Below, piece after piece: positions 46,617 to 58,275 of a stretch of DNA of 64,000 nucleotides; the first letter of the stretch is position 1; each line of letters begins with the position of its first letter. Made by a program: the position numbers and the translations under genes. The notes under the pieces are model-generated. The model was given only the letters and a program-made list of their open reading frames with translations. It had not been told where the DNA came from and did not search any database. Source of the DNA: Chenopodium formosanum. Lineage: Eukaryota; Streptophyta; Magnoliopsida; Caryophyllales; Amaranthaceae. The stretch is taken from the NCBI GenBank assembly GCA_024500155.1, contig CM044867.1, positions 26,919,632 through 26,983,631 of the forward strand. Direction: 5' to 3'.

Positions 46617-48335
46617 GTCAGGTTTGGAAAGTGTATGTGGACGGGAGCTCCATTGCGAACGGCTGTGGTGCAGGAATTATCTGTCAGTCTCCCGAAGGAG
46701 ACAAATATGATTATGCACTACGGTTCAAGTTCTAGGTCTCTAATAATGAGGCCGTGTATGAAGCCCTGCTTGTCGGCATTCGGTATTGTAAGGCAGCAGG
46801 GGCAAAGAAAATTAACGTCTGCTCTGATTCACAACTAGTCGTACTCCAAGTCAAATAGGACGTACGAGGCCACTCATCCGGCCATGATTAAATACATGCA
46901 GGCGGTCAAGGATGAAGTTGGGACACTTGAAGAATTCAATCTAAGTCAAGTGCCCAGGTCTTCAAACAATCAGGCGGATGCTCTGTCCAAGCTAGCATCA
47001 TCCGCCTCTTGTGAAACGCCTCGGTCAGTCTTCTGGGAGGTCATGGAAAAAAGAAGCATATCTGAGGAAGACCCCATTGGAATTCTGGACCGAAGCTTAA
47101 CCTGGATGGACAACATCCGGGCCTATCTTGCAGACGGCACACTCCCTGACTCACCACAGGAGGCGGCTGTTCTGAAAAAACGAGCGGCTAACTTCGAGTT
47201 GCGGCAAGGAGAACTCTTCAGGGCTGGTTTTCTGAAACCCCTGTTGAAGTGTGTTACCCCTGAGAGGGGTAAGGAAGTCCTCGAAGAGTTGCATTCGGGA
47301 TTCTGCACCTCCCATATAGGCGGCAGATCTGTCGCTGCCAAGGCTAGGCGGCTTTACTTCTGGCCGACTCTGAAGACGGATGCAATGGAAATGGTGAAAA
47401 AATGTGACAAGTGCCAAAAATTTGGCAAGCTCATCCATCGTCCGACTACAGACCTGACGGCCATCCACAGCCCAATACCCTTTGCCAAATGGGGCGTGGA
47501 CATTCTGGGGCCATATACGGCTGCGCCACGCGGCAAGTGCTACATACTGGTGGCTGTGGATCACTTTACCAAGTGGGTAGAGGCGGAGGCGGTCAAAAAC
47601 ATCAAGACAAAAGATGTCATTTCCTTCATCTAGAGGAACATAATCACTCGTTTTGGGGTGCCCATGTCTATGGTTTTTGACAATGGTCCTCAATTTGAGA
47701 CGCCTCAACTCAAGACTTGGCTGGGGGACCAAGGGGTCTCAAGCTTCTTTGCATCAGTCGGCCGGCCTTAAGCAAACGGCCAGGTCGAAGCCTTCAACAA
47801 CTTAATCTCAGACGGGATTAAGAATAAAATTGAACGGGCTGGTGGCCTTTGGGAGAATGAATTACCACACGTCCTCTGGTCCATCAGAACGACTGCTAAA
47901 GGGGCAACTGGAGAAACCCCATTCCTTATGGTGCATGGTGCAGAAGCTGTCCTGCCCATTGAGCACTATGAGCCGACTCTTCGAATCATGATGTATGATG
48001 AAAAGGCGAACTGGGAGGCCATGCGTCTAGCATTGGACTCACTTCCAGAGCGCAGGGGCAATGCTGCCTTGCGCTATGAGATATACCGTCTAAGAATGAC
48101 TCGGGCGTACAACAAACGAGTACACAAGCGTCCTCTCAAAGTGGGGGACTTTGTGCTGCGGAAAATGGAGGCAGTCGGTAGGGCGAATGAGTAGGGAAAG
48201 CTAACCCCAAATTGGGAGGTCCCTTACTGAATCTATGAGGAAGTAAGAGACGACACCTACCGCCTGGAAGACCTAGACGGCAGGCAGCTGCCCAGAACAT
48301 GGAATGTAGACAACTTGAAAAAGTACTATTTCTAA
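46617..48335 (+). pseudogene. Gypsy RNase H and integrase, six stops and a frameshift
   Basis: RNase H starts VWKVYVDGSS and includes NNEAVYEALLVGI and CSDSQLVV. The H2C2 zinc finger (HSGFCTSHIGGRSVAAKARR...CDKCQKF) and integrase core (WGVDILGPY, FDNGPQF, ANGQVEAFNN) follow, and the C-terminus ends NVDNLKKYYF at 48332. Stops: TAG 46733-46735, TAG 46856-46858, TAG 47631-47633, TAA 47769-47771, TAG 48192-48194 and TGA 48228-48230, plus a one-base shift near 46863. At conserved positions most look like C-to-T or G-to-A changes (Q, R or W codons). Dead copy of pol. Confidence 0.92.
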
Positions 48336-49705
48336 GTACGAATGTAAATACCTCAAATTTTGTTAATGAGAATATGCCTTCATTTCCCAACTTGACTTGT
48401 CTTTTAATTTAAAGTTTCTTAGTGTCGCCTGTACAAAATACAGACAGCCAATGCATTTGGAAAGTGTCTATCCCAACAACAGACGACCCAATCTTTCTGA
48501 AGGAGCCGGTTGCTTTAAAACAGTCGTTCCTACGAAATTCATTAAGTTCATATCGACACTTAACGAATATTTACTTAGTCATTTAAGAGGCCTTAAGGCC
48601 AGATAAAATCATGATGAGGCCTATGGCCGGATATTAATAAACAAAAAGAGACCGAATGGTCACAGTCTACTCCAACATGAGTATGACCGTCTGCTCCAAC
48701 ATGAGTCAGATAACCGGCAACGTCCATTCGGGCGAATTCGTCGAGGAGAAGCATCTCCCATTTGGGTGGTACATTGCTCTACTAATATAACATGCGGCCC
48801 TACCGAACGCTAAGACAGCATTCGCAGTCGTTTGTTTCAATCGAAATTGAAATCTAAAAGGCCTGAATTTTCTAACTGTTCTAAGCACAATTCGAAAATG
48901 GTCACTGTTTCATAAGTAGAGGCTAATGAGGCATTAAGCCGGATGCGCCTGTTTTTGCTATGGGGAAAAACAGGTGGAATATTCTTGTTAATATACCAGT
49001 TAAGTTAACTACTTAGCACCTAATGAGGCTTTTGGCCGAATGACGCCTGTTCTTTGCTTTTGGGGCAAGACAGGCGGACAATTCTTTTTAAAGAAATTGG
49101 CTAAGTTATAAACTTAACATCTTATCTCAAAGAGGCCTATGGCCGGATGTGCCTGGTTTTTGCTGATGGGGCTAAACAGGCGGAGGTTTTCCCTTAGCAA
49201 AATTTGCTAAGTTAGAAATTTGAGTTTTGTTCTAGCCAATGGCCGAATGAAAATTTTTATTTGCCAATTCTGGATAGACGTCTGCCGCGTGGTTTGGGGC
49301 AATCACCATAGTGATTGATTGACTTAGAAACCATGCATACTCTTCTAAGTATCAATAATTTCTAAGTCAACCAATCCAATAAACCGAAACCACTCGACAT
49401 CCGTCCAGGGGCAAGAACATTCGCATGATATACAGGTTATAATACTTAGCCAAAAATGCAATGAAAAAATTCAAAAAATCAAAGGACAACAATATGAATA
49501 ACTTCAGCCAAATGGCCGAAGGATTTCAATCAAAAAGACCAATCGCCATCAGACGACTGGTTAAAAATTGTTTGCTGGCAGAGCCAGAGAAATTGTAAGA
49601 TTACCCGACTTCTCGGTCAATAAAGATACATGGATACTCGGCACACAGGCCGGAAAAGCAAATACATGGCCATCCGGCCGCAGAAACAACTTAAAGCTTA
49701 ATTGA
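48336..49705 (+). other. Spacer between integrase and the antisense gene
   Basis: No ORF. A loose repeat is visible: 'gaggc(ct)tatggccg(g/a)atg ... tgcctg.tttttgct.tggggc.aa.acaggcgga' recurs near 48930, 49025 and 49135, with a period of about 100 bp. Part of it is probably the shared 3' end of the sense and antisense transcripts. Confidence 0.6.
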
Positions 49706-50451
49706 TTAGGGGAGGGTCTCTTCATTGGCAGCCGACCTGTTGTCCTTCGGCTGCTCTTCATCATTTTTCTCTCTTCCCTCCGCCTGATCTCCTTCCTCCC
49801 CACTGGAGGACGACTCCCCAGAAGAGTTGGACCCGGAGCCTTCCTCGGCCTCAGCAGCAGCCTTGGCCACATTCTCAGCTTCCTCAAGAAGGCGAGCGTC
49901 GAATGCTTTACTGGCTTCATCAAACTTGGATTTCCAAGTCTGATAGTCCGAGTCCGGCTGCACAGCCGCCCAAGTATCCCGCATGATGGCATCATAGTCG
50001 CTCATCATCTTCTTAACAAGAGCTTCTCTCTCTTGTTCAGCTACGGACTCAAACTTGGTCTTCAGCTGATGCTCCTGGTTGTTGAGGCGCTGCTCCAGGC
50101 GGCCCACCCTCTGCTTGGCCCTCTCGGCCTCTTCATTGGCATCTTGAAGAGGCTCGAGCTTCTCCTTAAGACTTTTGTTTTCAGTCTTAAGTTCAGAGAT
50201 TTCCAGGCGGGCCGAGTCCGGGTCCTTCTTCACCTGCAGATTGGCTTCCGCCTAGGAATACATCATATCAAGCGTCAGAAGCTCATTCTGAGCAATATCA
50301 AATTGAGCTCGATCCAAGGCGGACTCGGCTCGAGCATAAGCGGCTGTTACCTCTTTGGATTTGTCCTTGAGGGGTTGCCTGAGCCCGTGGACGCGCAGCA
50401 TGGCCTGCAAGAAAGAGCCGAATGGTTAAAAACCAGGCGGATAAGGACTTA

Positions 50452-50497
<46 letters not shown>

Positions 50498-52690
50498 AGA
50501 AGAAAGAAAAAATTGCTTAAGTTGAAATTCATACCTCGCAGAGGTTCCCCAGGATGCCATCCAAGTCCAGGGTGCCGACTCCTCTGACAGACGCCCTGTC
50601 ATCAGGGTCAATCACCCTCAGCATGGTCTTGGCCATCTGGATTGGAGTCGGCCTTTGCACAAGGACTGAAAAGGAAAGAGAGTTAGAAAAATATTACAAG
50701 TCTTATCTAGATGGAAGGACAAAAAGGCGAATGGTTTTCACCCTCGTCCTCCTCCTTTTTCCCCAGGTTTCTCTTCTCTCCTGCTGAGCCGACAGCAGTG
50801 GTGGGTTGCTTGAAGCCACCCTTCGATGTCCTCTGGACATCCGGTTTGCTGATCTCCTTTTCAGCTTTGTGAAAGGAGGCGCCTGTGCCTTTCCTAGGTT
50901 TGTGAGCTATGTGCTTCCGACCGCCTTTGCCGGATGCGCCCACATCACCCGCCCTAGTCTTTTGGATTTTAGGGTCGGATGGTTTTGAAGAAGATTTAGT
51001 AGGAGCACCCTACATCAACACAAAAGATAAAACAAGTCAGAAATCATTCGGACAAATTCAGCATTAGTCAGAAATGCTAAGTATAAGAAGTTCTCACCTT
51101 GGGGGTGCCAATAGGTTTCTGCTCGTCCACCTTGGTGTGGGTGGTTGCCTGAGCCTTGTTGAGGACGTTTGATCTGTATCAAGTAGCAGATACAGCCGGC
51201 TTCCTTGAGGCCGAAAGCTTTTCCATTGCCTTGTCTGCAAAAAAGAATAAGTGTTAGCGCCATCAAACAAGCATTGGAAAGCAAAGTAAAATGACATATT
51301 AAACAGACGGTCGACTACCTCTCGGCATTTCAGAACTTAGCCCACAGGCGGAGAACGTTCCCTGTTCAAACCATTTGTACAGGGGGAGGTAGCATTGAGG
51401 GGTGACCTCCTTGTCCCCCTCATCATTCGTCCACACGGACACGGTAAACAACCCCTTGTCCATGATTTCCTCCCGTGCCCGTCTAGGAAGAGGAGGTAAC
51501 GCACTCCTACCTGCTAGGAGAGGTGGGTCCTTATTCCACCTGTTATACTTTTGGTTCAGGCAGCTGTCGGCAGAATGGACTATGTAAAAATTAGTCCTCC
51601 AATCTTTCCACTTGTTCTCTTTGCCAACAACCATCATGTACCCCTTGCAAGTGGTCAAGGTGTACCAGCCCTCACCTCCTCTAGCAGGCACCCTGCTCAG
51701 ATAGTGCATATGGGAGAACGCTTCAAAGCTCGCCTCCACCTGCAGCATCTCGAAGGCGGCAACGTACCCCAGAACATTAATCCAAGAGTTGGGTACAAGT
51801 TGCCAGATACCCAGTTGGTATCCATCCAAGATCCTCTCCACGGCCGGATGGAGAGGGAAGCGAAGGCCCACCTGGAAGGCCGCTTCATAGCAGCCGAAGG
51901 CTTTGTCCTGGTAGCTGGACAGGCTCGGCCAAGTAATGGTGTCGTCCTTTTTAGGGACCGACAAAGAATAGCCATGGCCCAAAACGACCTTGCGCCTAAA
52001 ATTGGCAAGGCCGGATTCCATGGAGCTCCGCCTGCTGGGCGGAACATGATGATAGTAGGGGGCTTTCTCCAAACGCCTGGAAGCGCTCGGCTTGGCCTAG
52101 CTTTCCCCCTTATCCACTCCCAGGGACTCCCTGACAGAATCTATTTTAGTCCTTGCCTCCTCCGAAGTTATGGAGGCATTTTCTGAAGAAGATGATGAGG
52201 CCGACTCGTCATCAGAGCTCTCATCAGAGCTAGGGGACCGCCGACTAGTGCCAGCGGGGTCCTCCCCCAGACTCTCTTCCGGCGCCTGTCTAGAAGGCCC
52301 AGGTTGATATTGTTCATCTGCCTCCCCCAGGATACCATCACTAGGAGTTCCACTAGAAGTGGGCGAATGGTAATAGGTGGGGGTGGGAGGAAGATAGGAA
52401 GGGCTGTCAGGATGCTCCGATACCTCACTTCTAGGCGCCCTCATTGAGCCGTCTGAATAAACAGTCGACCCATCCGAATGGTAGAAAGTTCCATCGGAGT
52501 TATATTTTCTTGTTCTTCTCTTTGTTCTGGCCATAGTGACCTGCACAGACACGGAAACGGTCGGATTCGGAGAAGTTCGCAAAGCGGGATCTCTGGCCAT
52601 GCATCTGGCACTGCTAGTTCTAGATTCAGCCGTCCCCGGTGACCGGCTGATCACTATCCTATGCCGTGCCGCATGCGATTGGGAAACCAT
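49706..52690 (-). pseudogene. Five-exon antisense gene of the Tat element (putative gypsy-type transposon domain plus coiled coil)
   Basis: The exons I derive are 52690-51319, 51234-51098, 51009-50742, 50665-50535 and 50404-49706. All have GT-AG borders and perfect phase: 2607 nt, 868 codons plus stop. Exon 1 encodes a Ser/Asp-rich N-terminus (KYNSDGTFYHSDGSTVYSDG) and then a globular part (FPLHPAVERILDGYQLGIWQLVPNSW, GWYTLTTCKGYMMVVG) resembling the 'putative gypsy-type transposon' domain. Exon 3 is Lys/Gly-rich. Exon 5 is a long coiled coil (LEISELKTENKSLKEKLEPL...) with an acidic Ser-rich tail. Stops at 52099-52097, 51181-51179 and 50254-50252 have closed it; all could be CAG or CGA codons that lost a C. 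The function is unknown in all such elements. It has its own TATA box inside the LTR. Confidence 0.82.
50455..50494. repeat. 40-bp poly-A tract within an antisense-gene intron
   Basis: An uninterrupted A run on the plus strand, so poly-T on the transcribed strand. It lies between the exons ending at 50535 and starting at 50404 and would act as a long polypyrimidine tract before the acceptor. Confidence 0.95.
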
Positions 52691-52897
52691 TTTTTCGAAA
52701 ACAAAGAAAAAATGAAAAGCAAAAGAAAAAACAGGCGTTACCTTAGAAGAAGGGTGAAAGACGCTTGGTTGGCTGAAGAACGGTCGGACAGCTGGCCGAG
52801 TGTCGGATGCTTGAAAAGTTAAAACACTTAGGGAATTTTGAGATTCTTAAAGTCAAAAAGTCCAAGATTCTCCAAAGATTCGCAAAGGTGTGAATAT

Positions 52898-52928
52898 AAG
52901 GGGGGGGGGTGAAACTTTCTATTTATAG
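52898..52928. promoter_or_regulatory. Polypurine tract (AAGGGGGGGGGG) overlapping an antisense promoter
   Basis: The tract 52898-52909 directly precedes the LTR start TGAAAC (52910). On the minus strand TATAAATAG at 52928-52920 lies about 230 bp upstream of the antisense ATG. One short segment thus seems to serve sense-strand priming and antisense transcription. Confidence 0.65.
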
Positions 52929-53506
52929 AAGTGTAAAACCCTAAATTTTTCCCTCCACAGTAATTTTTGAAATCCGTCCATTTGGATGCTGACACCTGTC
53001 ACAGGCGACACGTGGCAAGCGCGTGCCACCTGTGAGGGGCAAATGATTTGGGTAAAAATACCCTGGCCAGTTGGCCCAATCAGAGTCCGCCACGTGTTAC
53101 TAGAAGGGGCGCCACTTTGGACCTCCCAGAGAACGACACGTGGCAGGCAAATAAAAGGACCTGGGATTGGCGGCTTTCAGGCCCAAATCCCAAGGCCCTA
53201 CAAAAAGCTGCGTGTTATTCCCTAGGGCACGAAACCCTAGGGAGGGCACACTTTTCTAGGAACCTATAAATAGGGGGCATTCACCTCATTTATGGAGCAC
53301 GAGATTCTTTACGAGCACACTTCTCTAGGAATATTCGGTGATTGAATACCAATCATTGTCCGAACTGTCACTCTCAGGAGAACAGTACACCCGAGCTCGG
53401 AATCCGAGCAGATAACCTTTTCATTCCGCACCTTTACTCTTCGGACCTTTACTAACTTAGGCTTTGGAGGCGGACCACCGACCATTCGGTGCTCCGTTGC
53501 TTTTCA
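52910..53506 (+). repeat. 3' LTR of the Tat-type element (597 bp)
   Basis: Starts TGAAACTTTC after the G-rich tract and ends TTGCTTTTCA, giving TG...CA ends with a small inverted match. It contains a plus-strand TATA box (TATAAATAG, 53265-53273). The partner LTR is lost, so the exact ends rest on these signals. Confidence 0.7.
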
Positions 53507-56057
53507 GGTACATGCATCCAAGTGAGCATCCAGTCTTAGTGTTGTAACTCTCCCAAGGGATACAAAAAACCCCGAAACAGAATGGACACAGGATTTAAGG
53601 GAGGTCTCAAAGCGCACAGGAAAGCAAAGGTTGCACAGCCAGCTGTTGCTCATGGTATAAATGTAGGTTTAGAAATTAAACCTATTGAAAAGGTGTAGAG
53701 AGTACCAACAGGATATGTTTTAACTTTTAAACTTGATTGCTTTGTGCATAGGTTATCTTTAAACCAACCAAAAGTTCCCTTTAGGTTCCCTGAGTAGGCT
53801 TCACTGAATTGGTCTACAGAAATAGTTGTGACATTTTAAGAGGTACTCTCTTGACCTTTTCTCATACATTAGTGTGTTAGCCTACATTATTTGTTTATTT
53901 CTCCCTGTGCAAGGAGCTTCTACCTGCATTACTTCTTCCTGGTTTTCTTTTGAATTGCCTGGCCTATTCAGAATGTGTTTCTTTATCCCTTTTATTGCAC
54001 ATGCACTGGTTTACTTTGGTTATCCTAAATGCTTGCATAATGTCTAGGAGTTAATTAATTAGCTGACAATGAAATTGTTATGATTTAGTCTCAATTTTTG
54101 GAGATTATAAAGCATTAGTAGACTAACACTTTTTTATACTGATTTTTTTTCATTTCATTAAAGCAGATTGCTTTTAGCTTTGTTTTTCCTCTTGAATGAT
54201 ATTAATAATTTGAAACTCAGGTGGTTGGATAGTTGGAAAGGATCTTTAATTTTGATGGGGGAAGAGGTGACTCAGTGGGGAAGAACCAAGTTGCTATTAT
54301 AAAGCATTTTTAGCCCACTTTGGTGATATGGATAGTGAAAACTGAAGTAAACTAAAGATATACTTTTGACTTTTCATTTTTTCTTCTTTATCCATGTTGG
54401 ACACTCAACACTTTGACAAGGGTATTATCTTGAATCACATAATAGTATAAGAAACTTTGAAAACAGAAGGAAGGAAAACAAAGGTTTAAACACAAAATAT
54501 ATGATGATTCTAATCTAAAATAACAAGGACAATGTTGTCCAGCACTATATCTTAGTAGATCCTCCCATTTGCAATATAGTAGATCCTTCCTTTTGCATGC
54601 AATATGCATCCCTGGTAATTCTCTGTAATGTAGTTGTTTTTATATAGTGTAATTAAAGAATAAATAGATAAAGAGAGTTTTTTAATGATTTTATATGATG
54701 CAATATAACAAATAGACGTGTAGAGAAGTAGAGAGAGGGAGTGGAGATAACCTTTAAACATAGGGGAGTGAGTGAAGAGGGGGGTCAAGTTGTAGTTAGC
54801 TGTATAAAATTGTAAAAACATAGGAGCACTTTTAAAAGATTTTAGTAATTATATTTTGATTTTTTTTTTTTAGTAAGCGGTATTTGATTCTTAAATAAGA
54901 AGATTTCCCATGGCTATGAAGAATGTTGTAACTTAAATTTTGCATGTTATATATAGCCTTGTGTATATATATAAGAGGATTACTTTTGTTGAGTTGCATA
55001 ATAAGGTTGTTTATTTAAAATATGCTGAAAAATTATTTGAATTGCTTGACATGTCACATGCTTGGCAGTACTTAGTTTCAAGATTGCAATTTGTTATATT
55101 TTTTTTACCTTTTTTTAGGCCAATATATTTTCCATAAATTAGCTTGCTAGAGAGGTATGCTACATAGCCATTGTTTCTAAATACTGTTGATTGATGCAAA
55201 GTCATGGTTGGAGGTCTTTAAGTGAGAGTTTATTTTCATCAAATTTATACTCAAGCTCCCTAAATACATACGTGGTAATGAGTTTGTTTTCATTGAATTC
55301 AAATTTTTCAATATGTTTGGCAGGAAAGTGGTGGTCTTTATTTGCTTACTTTATTTGATGCTGCAGGTTGATGGGATACCGACCATACGAATGTCGCTCG
55401 ATCTCAAATGTAAAATCAGAACCAATTAAGCAAGATGAATTGTGATGTGTAATAGAGGATAGTTCTTTTTATAATTTATCAAAGGTAGCTTTTATTTCCA
55501 CAAAGAATATGTTGTACAAGATGCAATCTTTGATGATGTATACAATTTTTTAAGGGTGAGCAAATTATTTAGGCATGGGCAAACTATACGGAGGTGAGCA
55601 AACAATTTTAGGGTAATGTAATTTGAATATGATATTTAGGAGTGAGAAAATTCTTTGGGGTTGAACAAATTATTTTAGGGTAATATACGGGTGAGCAATG
55701 TATTTAGGAGTGAGGTAATTTGTATATGATTTTTAGAGCTGAGTTAATTGTATATGACATTTAGGGGGTGAGAAAACTATTTAAAGGTGATAATTTTGCA
55801 GTATGATTTCTATGGTTATAAATTCTATAAGGATAAGTAAATACTTTAGGGGTGAGTAATTTTTATAAAAGTGAGGTAATTGTATACAATACTATTATAC
55901 TTATAGACTATATGAATAATGTCTATACTTAATTACAAAATGCTTTATTATTCTTACATTTTCCATTAAATATCATATTATAATCTAACAAAACAATATT
56001 TCTCAAAAAAAAAAAATCTAACATAACAATAACAACGGTTTCTCTTAATGATAAATA
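53507..56057. other. Non-coding interval, possible decayed gene
   Basis: No large ORF. Two short open stretches look slightly gene-like: 53582-53698 (38 aa, MDTGFKGGLKAHRKAKVAQP...) and 55367-55445, preceded by a TGCTGCAG acceptor-like site and ending KQDEL. I cannot assign a family. A degenerate GGGTGAGCAAATTATTTAG repeat of about 25-40 bp fills 55553-55880. Confidence 0.35.
55553..55880. repeat. Degenerate GGTGAGCAAA/TTTAGG short repeats
   Basis: Words such as GGTGAGCAAATTATTTAGG, GGAGGTGAGCAAACAATTTTAGGG, GGAGTGAGAAAATTC and GGGGTGAGTAATTTT recur about ten times with irregular spacing. Confidence 0.7.
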
Positions 56058-56313
56058 CTTCCTCCATTCTATTAATATTGCAACAATGAACATTTTGCAC
56101 TATTCATCACTCTTGTTTGACCATATAATATGATTTATACTTTAAGCAAAATATAGTCAGGTGGGATCTTGTTGAATCCGTCTCATAAAATACTTTCACG
56201 ATATCAACTTTTTATAATTTTTACTCTTACACAAATATAGATAATTAGCATATAAAATGTGCTTTGGGATGCGTAATTTCCTCCTTGTTGCAATATTAAT
56301 AGAACGGAGGAAG
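56058..56313. mobile_element. Stowaway-like MITE, 256 bp
   Basis: CTTCCTCCATTCTATTAATATTGCAACA at the left is matched by its complement, ending AGAACGGAGGAAG, at the right, with TA on both sides (56056-56057 and 56314-56315). Confidence 0.92.
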
Positions 56314-56315
56314 TA

Positions 56316-57652
56316 CAACAAAAAGCCTTATTACACATTAACTTACGCTACCATATTACCGATATTTGATATTAGTGTATTGGATGCGCGCGTGATGGCA
56401 CAACTAGTAAAAAAAAAAACCTAGATACTCATATTATTATGGTTGATATGCAATCTTCTCTTTAAAAAAACAAATCTTAGCTAATCATATTATTTTAATA
56501 TATATTACCATGCAATCTTCCCTTTAAAAAAAAACTTAGCTAATTATATTACTCTTTTAAAAAGGTCTCTGCTTGACTTTTAAGTCAGAGTGACCACATA
56601 TTCTTTGGAGTGTTTGCCTTGATTGATTTATATCTCTACAGAGTGCCTCATGATTTATAGCATAACAACTAGGCAGCAGGGAAATGCAACTTCTGATGAT
56701 GCAGGCAATTATCATTCTGTTATAATCTTACAACTTCTGCTCACATGCTGCTATAAGCGCAATTGTCACAGGTTTGCTTCAGAAGCCACTCTATTATTAT
56801 GATTATTTGGCTTTAATATCTTAAGCTCGGACTTTGGTTTCCGGTTTCCATACGTACTATCTTGTTACTATCAGATCAGCTTGCTAGTAACTTGCTAAGG
56901 GTACCACGCCCTGTGTAGTATATCTGGATATTCTGACCTTTAACTTTGCACCTATCTTTCTGATCATAGTCATATAGTATATTATCCTTCTCGTAGTGAA
57001 CATGATTGATTTCTGAACATGGCTTTGAAGGGATTTTCATCAACGTCCTGTGCCAAAATTTGCAACCATAATGCTCAGATAATAAGTAGTAACCATGTCC
57101 ACTCTCCCCCAAAAATACTTTGAAGTTTTTAATTTGAGTGAGAATGCGACCAAAACGAAGAAGATAGCTGGGATTGCGCATATGCTTCAGCTAAATTGAG
57201 CTCGATGTATTCTTGCTCGCAGACACATGTAACAAAGCATTCTAATCAGGTGCTTGTGACTTGAATAGAGCAGCTGGGGTGATATATTGAGAGGTAAAGC
57301 GACTAATTAGACCAAACTTTACACCTCCCGCAATACAGATTCTAAAATAATATATGCTTTCGCGGTTTTGCGGCTGCTGGCTGTTCTCCAGACAGAGTAT
57401 ATGATGTGATCGTGCCGTAGCCGCAGTCACGTGGTACACACCAGACGGTCTGATAAATATCTAAGACTGCTCAGAAGACTCATAAGTAGTACTAATTTCT
57501 AACACCCAGCTCTGAAATGTCTCTTTGGCCTTTTATCAAACACCTAGCATGCGTATTCAACTAGTCGAATTTCACTAACATCTTAACTGAGTGATTATCC
57601 ACATAAGTAGTCGTCTGAATTTCACTGCCAAATTACTAGCTCAATACCTTTC
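56316..57652. other. Non-coding interval
   Basis: AT-rich, then more balanced from about 56560. A 101-codon minus-strand frame (57181-56876) and a shorter one (57439-57242) have no recognisable domain, and I do not call them. CCCTTTAAAAAAAA-type segments repeat near 56460 and 56520. Confidence 0.45.
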
Positions 57653-58206
57653 TGTTGGGCCCGTATTGTAATACGACCCATAACATCTAGGGCATCAATC
57701 CAAGATCAATGGTTCAGCAAAAGTAGGCAAAACGGCTTGATTGGAGTAAACAAGGAAAGCACCATCATACGTATCAATCAAGAGGATACTTGCCAAAAAT
57801 ATACCTACAGAACAGGGAAGAAGATAAATCAAGAAGATCTTCTTCGTTTTGAATATATTCTGAAGATATTTGTAAACCCTAGAGATCCCTAGGTATAAAT
57901 AAGTGTAATTAGACATTTTTAGCATATACATACGCACATATACTCTGAACATAACTGAATTACTCTGCATTCATCTACGGAGCTTCGTCCCTACTGAAGA
58001 AGGAGGCTAATCCTTATTCAGTATTGTATCTCTAAACTTACTCTTTTCATAGTAGAGTTCATTCTGTTTGTTTATTGTTATTTCATTGCTTATCTACTGC
58101 TTTATTATTGCTTTATTGCTATTTTATGCGCTTTTGGTAGTATGATTGTTATTACCCCTCAAACCTAGCAGATTCTCATATGTCCTTGTTGAGATTTGCC
58201 TAAACA
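57653..58206 (+). repeat. 5' LTR of the right-hand Tat element (554 bp)
   Basis: Starts TGTTGGGCCCGTATTG and ends TTTGCCTAAACA. TATA box TATAAAT at 57894-57900. Confidence 0.9.
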
Positions 58207-58209
58207 ATT

Positions 58210-58227
58210 TGGCGCCCACCGTGGGGC
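58210..58227 (+). promoter_or_regulatory. Primer-binding site, tRNA-Lys
   Basis: TGGCGCCCACCGTGGGGC, three bases after the LTR. It is the complement of the 3' end of plant tRNA-Lys (CUU), as I know that tRNA. Confidence 0.85.
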
Positions 58228-58275
58228 TGATAATCGATTAACCTACCAATTCGCCAAAAAACCAATACAAACACC

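Larger units (their letters stand above)
46600..53506 (+). mobile_element. 5'-truncated Tat-type Ty3/gypsy element with antisense gene
   Basis: From left to right: RNase H, integrase, a 1.4-kb spacer, a five-exon gene on the opposite strand, a G-rich polypurine tract and one LTR. The 5' LTR, gag, protease and RT are gone; the left border is a fusion to copia sequence at about 46590-46610. An antisense ORF between integrase and the 3' LTR is a known trait of Retand/Tat elements. Confidence 0.88.

Noticed and set aside
49561..52690. Plus-strand frames opposite the antisense gene (for example 51551-52186)
   Set aside because: They overlap phase-consistent minus-strand exons and have no known domain; they are shadows.
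56345..56405. Possible second Helitron 3' end (GTGATGGCACAACTAGT)
   Set aside because: CTAGT is present, but I find no convincing hairpin before it and no matching 5' TC end.
56876..57181. 101-codon minus-strand frame
   Set aside because: Balanced composition but no recognisable domain, no clear promoter or splice context, and no support beyond being open.
58210..58227. tRNA-like sequence, checked as a possible tRNA gene
   Set aside because: Only the 3' 18 bases of tRNA-Lys are complemented; it is a primer-binding site. The same holds for 35034, 44314, 44641 and 23491.
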